A stretch of DNA of 64,000 nucleotides from Pseudofrankia inefficax (GCF_000166135.1 NC_014666.1:3100001-3164000); one strand, 5' to 3'. Shown: positions 27,997 through 36,840, counted from the first letter of the stretch. Made by a program: numbers and translations. Notes: a model not told the origin generated them from the sequence alone.

Positions 27997-28030
27997 CCCG
28001 GGCCAGGCGCTGACCCGGGCCTGGGGTCAG
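27994..28030. terminator. hairpin between cstA and convergent hydrolase gene
   Basis: TGACCCGGGCCAGGC and a partner ending GGCCTGGGGTCA form an imperfect long hairpin (CCAGGC/GCCTGG plus GACCC/GGGTC) over both stop codons. TGACCCGGGCC is also repeated directly inside it. Confidence 0.5.
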
Positions 28031-29400
28031 AAGGCGTGCCAGCCGTCCTCGCCGACACCGCCGGGGATGGGCGCGTCCGGCTGGTAGGGCGCCCGGGTGA
28101 AGACGAAGCTGCCGAGGTCCAGGTGGGTGCCGGCGGCGTCCGGCGCCCGCACCACCCGCAGCGTCTCGCCCGCGTAGTAGCCGTCCAGGCCGGTCCAGGT
28201 GCCGTCCACCTCGGCCCGGAACCGGGAGCCGCGGCCGGTCTGGCCGACCGGGGTGAGCTCCAGCCCCCGGTCGGCCAGCAGCCGCAGCAGATGCGGGGAC
28301 GGGCCCCAGTACCAGGGCCCGGTGAGCGCCAGAAGCTCCGGGTCGGCCGTGGGCAGCGGGCGCCACGGCTCGGGAGGCCGCGGTTCGTGCTCGGCGACGA
28401 TCTGCACCAGGTCGGCGGCGATGGACCCGACCGCCGGGCCAGAGGTCACGTTCGCCAGCACGACGGCGGCGACGTCCTCGCGTTCGCTCACCCACAGCGC
28501 GGCCAGGAATCCCGGCATCGAGCCGGTGTGCCCGAACAGGACCTGCCCGCCGTGGCGCCGCAGCTGCAGGCCGAGCCCGTACGCGGTGGCCCAGTCGTCG
28601 GTCTCGTCGGGCCCCGACGCGGGCCGGCGCATCTCGGTGATCGTGGCGCGGCCCAGGACGCCCTCGGCGCCGCCGGCGAGGAACGCCGCCCACCGGGCCA
28701 GGTCCGCGGCGGTCGACCAGAGCTGGCCCGCCGGCGCCATCACCCCGGTGTCCGTCAACGGCTCGGGCAGCATCACGTCCGCCCACGGATGCACCGCGAA
28801 GCCCCCGGCGTGCGGGGCCTGGGGCGACAGCGAGGTCCGGGTCATCCCGAGCGGGGCGAGCACGTCGTCGCGCAGCGCGTCGGCCCACGACGTCCCACGC
28901 AGCCGGCCGACCAGCGCGCCCAGCAGCGCGAACCCCGGGTTCGAGTAGTGGAAGCGGCGACCGGCCGGATGCCGCGTCGGCGGCTCGCCCAGCACGTCGG
29001 CCAGCCTCGGCCGCACGGTCCCGGGGGTGCGCTCCCACCAGGGCTCCGGCGTCTCCGCCGCGAGCCCGGAGGTGTGGCCCAGCAGTTGGGCGATCGTCAG
29101 CGGCCCGGCGGCGGTGCCGGGCAGGTGGCGCTCCAGCGGGTCGGCCAGGTCCAGCCGGCCCTCGTCCCGCAGGCGCATGACCTGCACGGCGACGAAGCTC
29201 TTCGTGATGGAACCGATCCGGTACTGGACGTCGGCGTCCGGGGCGTGGCCGTCGATCATGCTGCGGCCGCCGGACCAGACCAGCTGCCCGCCACGCACCA
29301 CGGCACCCATCAGCGAGGGCGTGCGGCCGGCCGCCTGGCCGACGGCCAGCCGGTGGCGCAGCGCGCGCCTGGTGGCGACCAGCAGCTCCTCGGAAGGCAA
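28027..29400 (-). CDS. serine hydrolase, beta-lactamase class C family
   Basis: A 457-residue beta-lactamase/DD-peptidase fold protein: SITK (SxxK nucleophile) after YRIG, YSNPG (YxN), and FGHTGSMPG replacing the KTG triad, followed by a C-terminal domain. It lacks a clear signal peptide. The physiological role may be esterase, amidase or peptidase; resistance is not implied. I chose TTG 29400 because AGAGGGG lies six bases upstream; a longer frame runs into the palindromic repeat at 29534-29608. Convergent with cstA. Confidence 0.85.
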   Translation of the reverse strand: MPSEELLVATRRALRHRLAVGQAAGRTPSLMGAVVRGGQLVWSGGRSMIDGHAPDADVQYRIGSITKSFVAVQVMRLRDEGRLDLADPLERHLPGTAAGPLTIAQLLGHTSGLAAETPEPWWERTPGTVRPRLADVLGEPPTRHPAGRRFHYSNPGFALLGALVGRLRGTSWADALRDDVLAPLGMTRTSLSPQAPHAGGFAVHPWADVMLPEPLTDTGVMAPAGQLWSTAADLARWAAFLAGGAEGVLGRATITEMRRPASGPDETDDWATAYGLGLQLRRHGGQVLFGHTGSMPGFLAALWVSEREDVAAVVLANVTSGPAVGSIAADLVQIVAEHEPRPPEPWRPLPTADPELLALTGPWYWGPSPHLLRLLADRGLELTPVGQTGRGSRFRAEVDGTWTGLDGYYAGETLRVVRAPDAAGTHLDLGSFVFTRAPYQPDAPIPGGVGEDGWHAF

Positions 29401-29533
29401 CGTCGTCCCCTCTCGCCCAGCCCTCTCACCCAGGGCTGTCCGTCCGACCGTACCGGGCACGTAGCCGGGGCACGCCATGGCGACCGCGTGGCCGAGGGGT
29501 AGGCCTCCCGGCGGCGGCCGGGCCGACGGCCCA

Positions 29534-29608
29534 TGATCGCCGTCTTGGCCCTCGGATGGTCGTCGCCGAGCCTGTTTCATAGCCACCAGAGGGCGGAAAC
29601 GGCGATCA
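29534..29608. repeat. dispersed ~75-bp palindromic element, copy A
   Basis: The element begins TGATCGCCGT and ends ACGGCGATCA, and its arms pair imperfectly along most of its length (GGCCCTC against GAGGGC, ATGGT against GCCACC). The copy at 52958-53031 in reverse orientation matches it at about 60 of 75 positions. It lies in a gap between the hydrolase and a binding-protein gene. It resembles a REP/MITE-type element; no transposase is seen. Confidence 0.7.
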
Positions 29609-29682
29609 AGATGATGGGCGGGCCGTCTACGGGCACCGGTGCGAGCGCCGGCGGCGCCGTCGGTCGCCCGCGGCGGACGCCC

Positions 29683-29711
29683 TTGATACGTTCTACATTA
29701 TCCAATATGTC
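29683..29711 (+). promoter_or_regulatory. predicted promoter of the binding-protein gene
   Basis: TTGATA (29683-29688), 17 bases, then TATGTC (29706-29711), in an unusually AT-rich pocket just before the gene at 29753. ACAT and ATGT flank the spacer, which may be part of an operator. Confidence 0.45.
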
Positions 29712-29752
29712 AGCCACGGCGTGCGGACAGAAGCCGACAGAAGGGGACCAGG

Positions 29753-30859
29753 ATGGAATCCCGTAGGGACACCTTTCGTGGCGACGCGGAGCCGATCAAG
29801 ATCGGCTGGCTTGGTTCGGCGCTCGACGGTCCCGGCGGCGGCTACGACAGGATCCACCGGATGGCCTTCGACGAGGCCATCGAGCAGGGTTTCCTGGACC
29901 GGCCGGTCGAGTTCGTCCTGCACGCCGAGAACGGGCTGCCCCGGGGCTCGGCCCGCAACGCCACGGACGGCTTCCGGTATCTCGTCGACCAGGGGTGCAT
30001 CGGGGTCGCCGGCGCCTACAGCTCGGACAACGCGATCGCCGTGGCGCCGCTCGCGAACGAGCTGCAGGTCCCGTTGATCAGCTGGGCCGGCACCGAGCGG
30101 CTGGCGGGGGACTACTGCTTCCGGCTCGGCAACGGCGACTGCGGCGGGGACGCGGCCCTGTGCGCGGCCTGGCTCGCCCGCAACGGCCACAAGCGGGTGG
30201 CCGTCCTCAGCGAGGTCTCGCCCAACGGCGACGAGTACTTCCGCTACTTCCGCCAGGAGTGCCGGATCCAGGGCCTGAGCATCGTCGCGCTGGAGACCGT
30301 GGGGCAGAGCCCGACCCACCTCGCCGACAACCTCGCGAGCCTGCGGCAGTCCAACCCGGACGCGCTGTGCTACATGGGCTACGGCATGCTCGCGCTGCAG
30401 GGGCTGCTGCGCGCGGCGCTCGACGAGCTCGCCTGGGACCCGCCGCGGATCATGGGCACGGCGTTCATGTTCTACCTGATGGGCTTCGAGAAGTTCGAGG
30501 GCTGGGTCGGCATCGACCAGTTCGACCCGAGCAACGCGCTGGTCCACGGCTTCCACGACCGGTATGTGGCCCGCTACGGCGAGGCGCCGCCGCTGTGGCC
30601 GAACGCGATCCCGGTCCTGGCCTATGACACCGCCCGGGTGCTGGCCGCCGGCCTGTTCCGGGCGCCGACGCTGTCCGGCGTCGGTCTGAAGGAGGGCCTG
30701 GAGCGCATCCGCTTCATGCCCAGCACGACGGGCGGGCCGCGTACCCACATCGCGGGCTCGCCCCACGAGCACGGCATGTTCCGCGGCGACTGGCTGCTCT
30801 ACGGCCGGGTCCGCAACGAGAAGCTGGAGTTCGAAGGCCTCTTCGAGCCGGGGAGCTGA
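29753..30859 (+). CDS. periplasmic-binding-fold (branched-chain amino acid type) protein without signal peptide
   Basis: The 368-residue product has the Leu/Ile/Val-binding-protein fold from its first residues (EPIKIGWLGSALDGPGGGYDRIHRMAFDEAI ... VPLISWAGTERL ... HKRVAVLSEVSPNGDEYF). There is no signal peptide or lipobox, so it should stay in the cytoplasm or be part of a regulator such as an amidase-operon AmiC-like sensor; that is inference. ATG 29753 has AGGGGACCAGG upstream. No permease or ATPase gene adjoins. A plausible promoter is at 29683. Confidence 0.75.
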   Translation: MESRRDTFRGDAEPIKIGWLGSALDGPGGGYDRIHRMAFDEAIEQGFLDRPVEFVLHAENGLPRGSARNATDGFRYLVDQGCIGVAGAYSSDNAIAVAPLANELQVPLISWAGTERLAGDYCFRLGNGDCGGDAALCAAWLARNGHKRVAVLSEVSPNGDEYFRYFRQECRIQGLSIVALETVGQSPTHLADNLASLRQSNPDALCYMGYGMLALQGLLRAALDELAWDPPRIMGTAFMFYLMGFEKFEGWVGIDQFDPSNALVHGFHDRYVARYGEAPPLWPNAIPVLAYDTARVLAAGLFRAPTLSGVGLKEGLERIRFMPSTTGGPRTHIAGSPHEHGMFRGDWLLYGRVRNEKLEFEGLFEPGS

Positions 30860-30897
30860 CGGGCGGGTCCCGCGCCACGCTCGTCCGCGCGCCGGGG

Positions 30898-30937
30898 GTC
30901 CACCGTTCGGTGGACGGCGCCGCCCACCTCGCGGTGG
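30898..30937. promoter_or_regulatory. two inverted repeats before ABC transporter genes
   Basis: GTCCACCG TT CGGTGGAC (30898-30915) has perfect 8-bp arms; CCACC TCGC GGTGG (30924-30937) repeats the core. Centres are 24 bp apart. They lie 37-76 bp before the ATPase start. They could be a twin operator or, for the first, a terminator of the upstream gene. Confidence 0.4.
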
Positions 30938-30973
30938 TTCCGCGCGGGTCCCGGGCGGCGAGATCATGGTGGC

Positions 30974-31975
30974 ATGCCAGCGATTGAGATAGCCGCACTG
31001 CGCAAGGCCTACGGCGGGCGGCCCGTCGTGCGTGACCTCGACCTGACCGTCGAGGCCGGCGAGTGCTTCGCGCTGCTCGGCCCCAACGGGGCGGGCAAGA
31101 CGACCACGGTCGAGATCCTGGAGGGCTTCCGCTCCCGCGACGGTGGCCGGGTCACCGTGCTCGGCCACGACCCCGCGGCGGCCACCAGGTCCTGGCGGGC
31201 CCGCACCGGCGTCGTCGCGCAGACCACCGGCGCGGCGCTCGACCTCACCGTCGCCGAGGCGGTCCGGCACTTCGCCGGATACCACGCCGCGCCGCGGCCG
31301 ACGGACGAGCTGATCGACGCGGTCGGGCTCACCGAGCAGGCGGGCACCCGGATCGAGGCGCTCTCCGGCGGCCAGCGCCGCCGCCTCGACGTCGCGCTCG
31401 GCGTCCAGGGCCGCCCGGAGCTGCTGTTCCTCGACGAGCCCACCACCGGCCTGGACCCGCAGGGCCGCCGCCAGGTGTGGGAGCTGGTCGAGGCGCTGCG
31501 GGCCCAGGGCACGACGATCCTGCTCACGACGCACTACCTCGACGAGGCGGCCCAGCTCTGCGACCGGGTCGGCGTGATCACGCACGGGCAGCTGATCGAG
31601 ACCGCGCCGACGGCCGAGTTCGGCGGCCGGCTGCGCGACAGCGCGACCGTGCGCTGGCGCGACGGCGGCCAGGTCCGTGAGGTCAGGACCCCGACGCCGA
31701 CCGCGGTGGTCCGCGACCTGCTCGCGGCCACGCCGGACGGCGAGATCGAGGACCTCGAGATCCTCCGCCCGACCCTGGAGGAGATCTACCTGGCCCTGCT
31801 CGAAAAGGCCGACCGCGCCGCCGCCGGCCCCGTCTCCGACGATCCCGTCTCCGATGACCCCGTGTCCGGCGACCCTGCGCCGGACACGCGTTCCCTCCGC
31901 CGTGGGGCCGCCGCCGGCCCGTCCGACCTCGCCCAGCCGCGCGCGCCGCGCGCCGTCCTCCGGAGTGGATCATGA
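30974..31975 (+). CDS. ABC transporter ATP-binding protein (DrrA-like)
   Basis: A 333-residue ABC ATPase: Walker A GPNGAGKTTT, signature LSGGQRRRLD, Walker B LLFLDEPTTGLDP, H-loop THYLDEA. The C-terminal part (about 240-333) is the DrrA-type extension and ends in a Pro/Ser/Asp-rich tail with 15-bp repeats (PVSDD units). It energises export by the ABC-2 permease whose gene overlaps by 4 bp. Twin inverted repeats lie upstream. Substrate may be a drug or lipid. Confidence 0.92.
   Translation: MPAIEIAALRKAYGGRPVVRDLDLTVEAGECFALLGPNGAGKTTTVEILEGFRSRDGGRVTVLGHDPAAATRSWRARTGVVAQTTGAALDLTVAEAVRHFAGYHAAPRPTDELIDAVGLTEQAGTRIEALSGGQRRRLDVALGVQGRPELLFLDEPTTGLDPQGRRQVWELVEALRAQGTTILLTTHYLDEAAQLCDRVGVITHGQLIETAPTAEFGGRLRDSATVRWRDGGQVREVRTPTPTAVVRDLLAATPDGEIEDLEILRPTLEEIYLALLEKADRAAAGPVSDDPVSDDPVSGDPAPDTRSLRRGAAAGPSDLAQPRAPRAVLRSGS
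31829..31873 (+). repeat. 15-bp tandem repeat inside ABC ATPase tail
   Basis: Three degenerate 15-bp units encode PVSDD, PVSDD, PVSGD in the C-terminal tail. The tail is variable-looking and hydrophilic, and probably does not affect the ATPase core. Confidence 0.5.
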
Positions 31976-32829
31976 GCAGCGCCCAGACCGCCACCTCCAC
32001 CCTGGCCGCGGCCGCCGCCCCGACCAGCCTGCCCGCGCCGCCCGGCGCGTGGCGGATCGCCCGGGCGCGGGCCGCGCTGGAGCTGCTGCTCTACGTGCGG
32101 GCCCGCGAGGCCCTGGTCTTCTCGTTCCTCTACCCGACCGTGATGCTGCTGATCTTCGGCTCCGTCCTCGGTGACCAGACGGTGCCGGGCGGCGTGACCT
32201 ACGTCGACTACTTCACCGCCGGGATCGCGGCGACGGGCATCATCCTGAACACCTTCCAGCAGGTGGGGATCCGGATCGCGCACGAGCGCGAAGCCGGCGA
32301 GCTGGCCCGCCTCCAGGCACTCGGCACGCCGCCGATCTCCTACCTCGCCGGGAAGGGCATCCAGGTGCTGGTCACGACCTGCGCCCAGCTCGCGGTGCTG
32401 GTCGTGGTCGCGCGCCTCGTCTTCGACGTCCCGCTCCCCGCGGACACGGCCCACTGGCTGACGCTGGCGTGGGTGGCCGTCCTCGGCACCCTGGCCGGCA
32501 CCGTGCTCGGCTTCGCGGTGTCGCTCGTGCCGCGGTCGGGGAAGAACGCCGACACGATCATCGCGCCGATGGCCCTCGTGCTGCAGTTCTTCTCCGGGGT
32601 CTTCTTCGTCTTCAGCGACCTGCCGGGCTGGATGCGGATCGTCGCCAGCGTCTTCCCGCTGAAGTGGCTGACCCAGGGGATGCGTTCGGTGTTCCTCCCG
32701 GAGGCCGCGGCACGCGCCGAGGTAGCCGGGAGCTGGGAGCACGGCCGCACCGCGCTGGTTCTCGGCGTGTGGGTCGTCGCCGGGCTCTACGTCTGCGCCC
32801 GCCGCTTCCGCTGGCGCCGCCCGGCCTGA
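31972..32829 (+). CDS. ABC-2 type transporter permease (DrrB-like)
   Basis: A 285-residue permease with about six transmembrane segments (for example VLVTTCAQLAVLVVVARLVF; LGTLAGTVLGFAVSLVP) and the ABC-2 motif GVFFVFSDLPGWMR near the C-terminus. The ATG (31972) overlaps the ATPase stop. Together they should form an export system in the cytoplasmic membrane. A sensor kinase gene follows after a short repeated ORF; the two-component system may control export. Confidence 0.9.
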   Translation: MSSAQTATSTLAAAAAPTSLPAPPGAWRIARARAALELLLYVRAREALVFSFLYPTVMLLIFGSVLGDQTVPGGVTYVDYFTAGIAATGIILNTFQQVGIRIAHEREAGELARLQALGTPPISYLAGKGIQVLVTTCAQLAVLVVVARLVFDVPLPADTAHWLTLAWVAVLGTLAGTVLGFAVSLVPRSGKNADTIIAPMALVLQFFSGVFFVFSDLPGWMRIVASVFPLKWLTQGMRSVFLPEAAARAEVAGSWEHGRTALVLGVWVVAGLYVCARRFRWRRPA

Positions 32830-32857
32830 TCCCCGTCGGCCGGGGCTCGATCAGGAT

Positions 32858-32974
32858 GTGACCACGACCGACACTGGTATCGAGGCGACTGGTACCGAGG
32901 CCATAGGTACCGAGGCCATTGGTACCGAGGCCATTGGTACCGAGGCCGGCGGCGAGGGGCGGGAGCCAACGTGA
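32858..32974 (+). CDS. possible 38-residue leader peptide with GTEAI repeats
   Basis: GTG 32858 opens 38 codons that contain five copies of a pentapeptide close to GTEAI, encoded by the 15-bp tandem repeat 32876-32950, and end in a TGA that overlaps the kinase start (GTGA). The ribosome site is weak (CAGGA just before the start), so translation is doubtful. It could couple translation of the kinase, or be only a by-product of a repeat expansion. Confidence 0.3.
   Translation: MTTTDTGIEATGTEAIGTEAIGTEAIGTEAGGEGREPT
32876..32950. repeat. 15-bp tandem array, five units
   Basis: GGTACCGAGGCCATT-like units occur five times head to tail (units 1, 2 and 5 diverge slightly). It lies between the permease and the kinase gene. 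Confidence 0.9.
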
Positions 32975-34416
32975 CGAACCCGGGCGTGGCGGCGGGCCCC
33001 GAGGCCGGCCGGCGGGCCGAGCCACCGTCGGCCGAATTGCTGTCGGCCGAGCCGCGGCCGGCCGAGCCCGCCGTGACCGATCCACTGTCGGCCGAGCCGT
33101 GGGGTGCCCTGTCGGACCTGTCGGTGGAGGAAGGGATCGCCATCGGCGCGCGCCTCTGGCGCCGTATCGTGCTCGGGCTGCACCTCGCGTTCGTCGTCCT
33201 CGTCACGCTGGCCACGGTCACGGTGCTGACGGTGGACGAGCAGGCTGCCTGGGAACGCCCGGCGGGCCTCGCCTCGCTCGGCGCGATCACGGTGGCCTAC
33301 GCCGTCGTGGCCCGGTTCGGGATGCCGGCCGCCGTGCGCACGCGCCGGCAGACCCGCGTGGTGACCGCGTACCTGGTCGTGCTGGTCCTCGGGATCGGCG
33401 TGCTGGCCCGGGTCGCGCCCGACGGGCTGTTCCTGCTGTTCATCGCGTACCCGCAGGTGTGGTCGCTCGAGGAGCGGCGGGCCCCAAGCGTGGTGTGGAC
33501 GGTGCTGGTGTTCGTCGCCAGCCTGGCGGGGGTGCTGCTGCACCAGGAACAGGTACACCTCGGGCTCGTGGCCGCGATCGGCAACGAGCTGACCGGCGTC
33601 GCGTTCAGCCTGCTGATCGGCTTCTGGGTCCACCGGCTGTTCGACCGCAACCGGGACCAGGCGGGCCTGATCGCCGAGCTCGGGCGCACGAAGGCCGAGG
33701 TCGCCGCGCTGGAACGGGACCGCGGCGCCCAGGCCGAGCGGGAGCGGCTGGCCCGCGACGTCCACGACACGCTCGCGCAGGGGTACACCAGCATCCTCAT
33801 GCTGGCCCGGACCGCGCTCGCCCAGCTGGGGACGGACCCGGCGGGCGCCCGCGAGCGCCTCCAGCTGGTCGAGGAGGTCGCCCAGGAGAACCTCGCACAG
33901 GCGCGCGCGCTGGTCGCGGCCCAGTCCCGGGTGGAGCTGGACGGCACCAGCCTGCGCGACGCGCTCACCCAGCTCGCCCGCCGCTTCACCCGGGAGACCG
34001 GCATCGACGTCGACGTGCGTGTCGCCGGCGAGCCCACCGACCCGCTCCCGGCTGGGCCGGTCCCGGCCGACCCCCTCCCGACCGGGCCGGGCGGGCCGGG
34101 GGCCGCGCCGCCCGGCGGGCTCGCCCTGCGGCCGGCGCAGGAGCTGGTGCTGCTGCGGGCCGCCCAGGAGGCGCTTACGAACGCCCGCCGGCACGCGTCC
34201 CCGAGCCGGGTGAGCCTCGTCCTGGCCCCCGGCGGCCCGGGGGAGGCGATCCTGCGGGTCGTCGACGACGGGGTCGGCTTCGCCGCCGGCACCGAGCCGG
34301 GAACGGGCCTGACCGGCCTGCGCCGCCGGGTCGAGGCGGCGGGCGGGGAGCTGCGGGTCACGTCGGCTCCGGGCACGGGCACCGAGGTCCTCGCCCGCCT
34401 GGTGAGCGAGCCGTGA
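32971..34416 (+). CDS. sensor histidine kinase, NarL/DesK type
   Basis: The 481-residue protein has a low-complexity N-terminus, about five or six transmembrane segments (residues 65-220), and a HisKA_3 dimer domain with His265 in ARDVHDTLAQG, followed by an HATPase_c domain (EALTNARRHASPS, VDDGVGF, GTGLTGLRRR). It signals to the response regulator whose gene overlaps by 4 bp. GTG 32971 overlaps the stop of the small repeat ORF. A Pro/Gly insert lies between the dimer and ATPase domains. The stimulus is unknown; the ABC exporter upstream is a likely target. Confidence 0.9.
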   Translation: MTNPGVAAGPEAGRRAEPPSAELLSAEPRPAEPAVTDPLSAEPWGALSDLSVEEGIAIGARLWRRIVLGLHLAFVVLVTLATVTVLTVDEQAAWERPAGLASLGAITVAYAVVARFGMPAAVRTRRQTRVVTAYLVVLVLGIGVLARVAPDGLFLLFIAYPQVWSLEERRAPSVVWTVLVFVASLAGVLLHQEQVHLGLVAAIGNELTGVAFSLLIGFWVHRLFDRNRDQAGLIAELGRTKAEVAALERDRGAQAERERLARDVHDTLAQGYTSILMLARTALAQLGTDPAGARERLQLVEEVAQENLAQARALVAAQSRVELDGTSLRDALTQLARRFTRETGIDVDVRVAGEPTDPLPAGPVPADPLPTGPGGPGAAPPGGLALRPAQELVLLRAAQEALTNARRHASPSRVSLVLAPGGPGEAILRVVDDGVGFAAGTEPGTGLTGLRRRVEAAGGELRVTSAPGTGTEVLARLVSEP

Positions 34417-35168
34417 CCGCCAGCCGCCCGCGCCGGGGCCAGCCGGTCGCCGCGCCGGCCCCGGCCGAGACAGGAGCCGCGGCGCGGCCCGTGGCAGCGG
34501 CAGGCGAGCGGGCAGTGGCCGGTGCGCGGGCGGCGATCCAGGTGCTGGTGGTCGACGACCATCCGGTGGTGCGGTCGGGGCTGGTCGGCATGCTGGCCAG
34601 CCAGCCGGACCTGCGCGTCGTCGGGACGGCGGCCGACGGGTACGAGGCCGTCGCCAGAGCCGGCGAGCTACGGCCCGACGTCGTCCTGATGGACCTGCGG
34701 ATGCCACGCCTCGACGGCGTCGCCGCGATCGAGCGGATCACCGCCGCGGGGCCGGACGTCGCCGTGCTCGTCCTGACCACCTACGACGGTGATGCCGACA
34801 TCGTGCGGGCGGTCGCCGCCGGGGCCGCCGGCTACCTGCTCAAGGACGCCCCGCTGGAGACGCTGGCCGAGGCGGTCCGCGCGGTGGCGCGCGGCGAGAC
34901 CGTGCTGGCCCCGCCGGTCGCCGCCCGGCTGGCGTCCCGGCTGCGCGCCCCCGACCCGGTCACGTTGACCCGCCGGGAGACCGAGGTGCTCGCCGCGGTC
35001 GCCCGTGGCCGCACCAACGCCGAGATCGGCCGGGAGCTGTTCATCGGCGAGGCCACCGTGAAGACCCACCTGCTGCGCGTCTTCGCCAAGCTCCAGGTCG
35101 ACGACCGCACCCATGCCGTCACGGCCGCCCTCGAACGCGGCCTGCTGCCGCCGATCACCCCGGCCTGA
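34413..35168 (+). CDS. response regulator, NarL/FixJ family
   Basis: A 251-residue regulator: Pro/Ala-rich head of about 40 residues, receiver domain with Asp48-Asp49 and phospho-acceptor Asp94 in VLMDLRMPRLDG, then a LuxR-type helix-turn-helix (LTRRETEVLAAVARGRTNAEIGRELFIGEATVKTHL). GTG 34413 overlaps the kinase stop. It probably controls the ABC exporter or its own operon. A perfect hairpin follows. Confidence 0.93.
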   Translation: MTASRPRRGQPVAAPAPAETGAAARPVAAAGERAVAGARAAIQVLVVDDHPVVRSGLVGMLASQPDLRVVGTAADGYEAVARAGELRPDVVLMDLRMPRLDGVAAIERITAAGPDVAVLVLTTYDGDADIVRAVAAGAAGYLLKDAPLETLAEAVRAVARGETVLAPPVAARLASRLRAPDPVTLTRRETEVLAAVARGRTNAEIGRELFIGEATVKTHLLRVFAKLQVDDRTHAVTAALERGLLPPITPA

Positions 35169-35191
35169 CCGCCGGCGCCGGGCCGGCGGTC
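35167..35191. terminator. perfect hairpin between convergent genes
   Basis: GACCGCCGGC and GCCGGCGGTC form a 10-bp stem with a 5-base loop between the response regulator and the convergent binding protein gene. Confidence 0.6.
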
Positions 35192-35216
35192 AGCACCGCG
35201 GGGAGCGCGAGGACGG

Positions 35217-36479
35217 CTACTGGAGCGCCACCCCGCACCAGTACCCGTCGTGGTCGAGCGCGGCGGGGGGCTGCACGGGAGCGAACGTGTGGCCCGTCGC
35301 GTCGACGTTCATGAAGTTCTCGCACAGAATCGGCTGCTTGGGCTTCGTCAGGTCGATCGGCGGGATCATGCCGCTGGAGGTGAAGTTGGTGACCTTGCGC
35401 ATCTTCTGGATGAAGGCCTGGCGGGTCGGGCAGACGCCGGCGAGCTGGATGCCCTGGATCATCTCGTCCGCGGCCACGTAGCCGGCGAGAGCGAGCTCGT
35501 CGGTCGGGTCCGTCAGTTCCGGGGCGTAGGTGGAGATCGCGTTCAGGTACGACTTCATCGCCGGCGAGTCCTGTGCGGCGACGCTCGACAGGATGGACAT
35601 GCCGGCCATGTCGGCGCCCCGCTGGGCGAGCAGCCCCGGGCTGAATCCGGTGGCGTTCAGCGCCACCTTGATCCTGGCGCCGTTGGCCTTGGCCTGTGAG
35701 TAGATGTCGATGAACGGGTCGGACTGGGCGGCGCCGACGAGCGTGTCCGCGCCGGACTTCCGCAGCTGGTCGGCGACACGCGCCGGGTTGGTGACCCCGT
35801 TGGTGTAGGTGACGACGTCGACGATCTGAATCCCGCGGCTCTGCAGGCTCGGGACGAACTGCAACGCCAGGTTCTTCGACGCCGCGATGTTCGGGTCGAC
35901 GACCACGAGCGCCTTCGTCCCGCCCTGTGCCTTGACGAAGTCGCCGAAGACCGAGGTGCCGCCGGTGTTGAACAGGTTGCCGGCGGAGAAGACGTTGGTG
36001 TAGTTGCTCCAGTTGGCGCTAGTGGCGGTTCCGGTGACCGGCACGTTCTGCTTCTGGAGCCAGTCGGCCGACTGGTCGAGAACAATCGACGTGGCGACGA
36101 GGCCGAAAACCTTCTGGTCGTCAATCATATTGTGCGCGACCTGTGAGAAGGTCTGGGCGTCGGACTGGTCGTCACCCCACACCAGGTCGATCCTGCGACC
36201 CTCGACGCCGCCGCGGTCGTTCTGCAGGCCGATGCGGGCCTCGACCCCGCTGCGGGACGCCTTGAACGCGGAGGCGATCTCGGCCGGGCCGCTGTCGGGA
36301 TAGATCAGCCCAATCTTGACCGAGCTGCCGGTCACGCCCGGCTCGGCCGCGCACGAGTGGGCGCCGTTGGAGGCCGTGTTCGACGACGACTGGCAGGCGG
36401 TAATGGCAGCGGGTAACCCTACTATTACCGCCGCGATCGCCACGGTCGTGGCCCGCCCACGCGGGTGGCGAAGGATCAT
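35217..36479 (-). CDS. branched-chain amino acid-type ABC substrate-binding lipoprotein
   Basis: A 420-residue exported lipoprotein: basic start, hydrophobic stretch, lipobox ITAC at about residues 26-29, then the periplasmic-binding fold (KIGLIYPDSGPAEIASAFKASRSGVEARI, DPFIDIYSQAKANGARI). It should catch a small acid or amide outside the membrane for a transporter that is not encoded nearby. ATG 36479 has GGGAGAAG upstream, preferred over 36527. Solitary gene. Confidence 0.85.
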   Translation of the reverse strand: MILRHPRGRATTVAIAAVIVGLPAAITACQSSSNTASNGAHSCAAEPGVTGSSVKIGLIYPDSGPAEIASAFKASRSGVEARIGLQNDRGGVEGRRIDLVWGDDQSDAQTFSQVAHNMIDDQKVFGLVATSIVLDQSADWLQKQNVPVTGTATSANWSNYTNVFSAGNLFNTGGTSVFGDFVKAQGGTKALVVVDPNIAASKNLALQFVPSLQSRGIQIVDVVTYTNGVTNPARVADQLRKSGADTLVGAAQSDPFIDIYSQAKANGARIKVALNATGFSPGLLAQRGADMAGMSILSSVAAQDSPAMKSYLNAISTYAPELTDPTDELALAGYVAADEMIQGIQLAGVCPTRQAFIQKMRKVTNFTSSGMIPPIDLTKPKQPILCENFMNVDATGHTFAPVQPPAALDHDGYWCGVALQ

Positions 36480-36840
36480 GGGGTTTCTTCTCCCATTCCA
36501 GGATCGGTCAGTCCAGGTTCGACCCATATTGCCAACACCCGGTACTTGCTGCGAGACAGGAGGCTAACGTGCCGACCGGGCGGACGTTCCGGGGGGAGCG
36601 GGCGGTGCTGGTCCGTGGTGTTCGGCCGCGACCGGCCGTTCACCGCCTATGTGACCGGGCCCACAGTGGTCCTGATCGTGCCGTTCATTTCGTCGCGCTC
36701 GCTGCCGAGGCCTGCGCGGCGGAATGGGTAACCCACAATGCCGTCCGCAAAGGGCCCCATTGCGGCGACCGGTTTCGCCGTGGCGGCCCGGCCCGTCGCC
36801 GTCGTGGCGCGGGTGGTCAGCCGTGGTCAGGGGTCAGGGT
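36480..36840. other. intergenic region, one doubtful ORF
   Basis: A 361-bp stretch between the binding-protein start and the pobA end. The only feature is a perfect AGGAGG five bases before GTG 36569, listed separately. The other frame in this stretch contains a short hydrophobic run, so a decayed gene is possible. It should also hold the promoter of the binding-protein gene. Confidence 0.45.

Noticed and set aside
28027-29400. Beta-lactamase resistance gene
   Set aside because: The fold fits, but no signal peptide and no KTG motif; esterase or peptidase is more likely.
32876-32950. 15-bp array as CRISPR
   Set aside because: There are no spacers between units; it is a simple tandem repeat.
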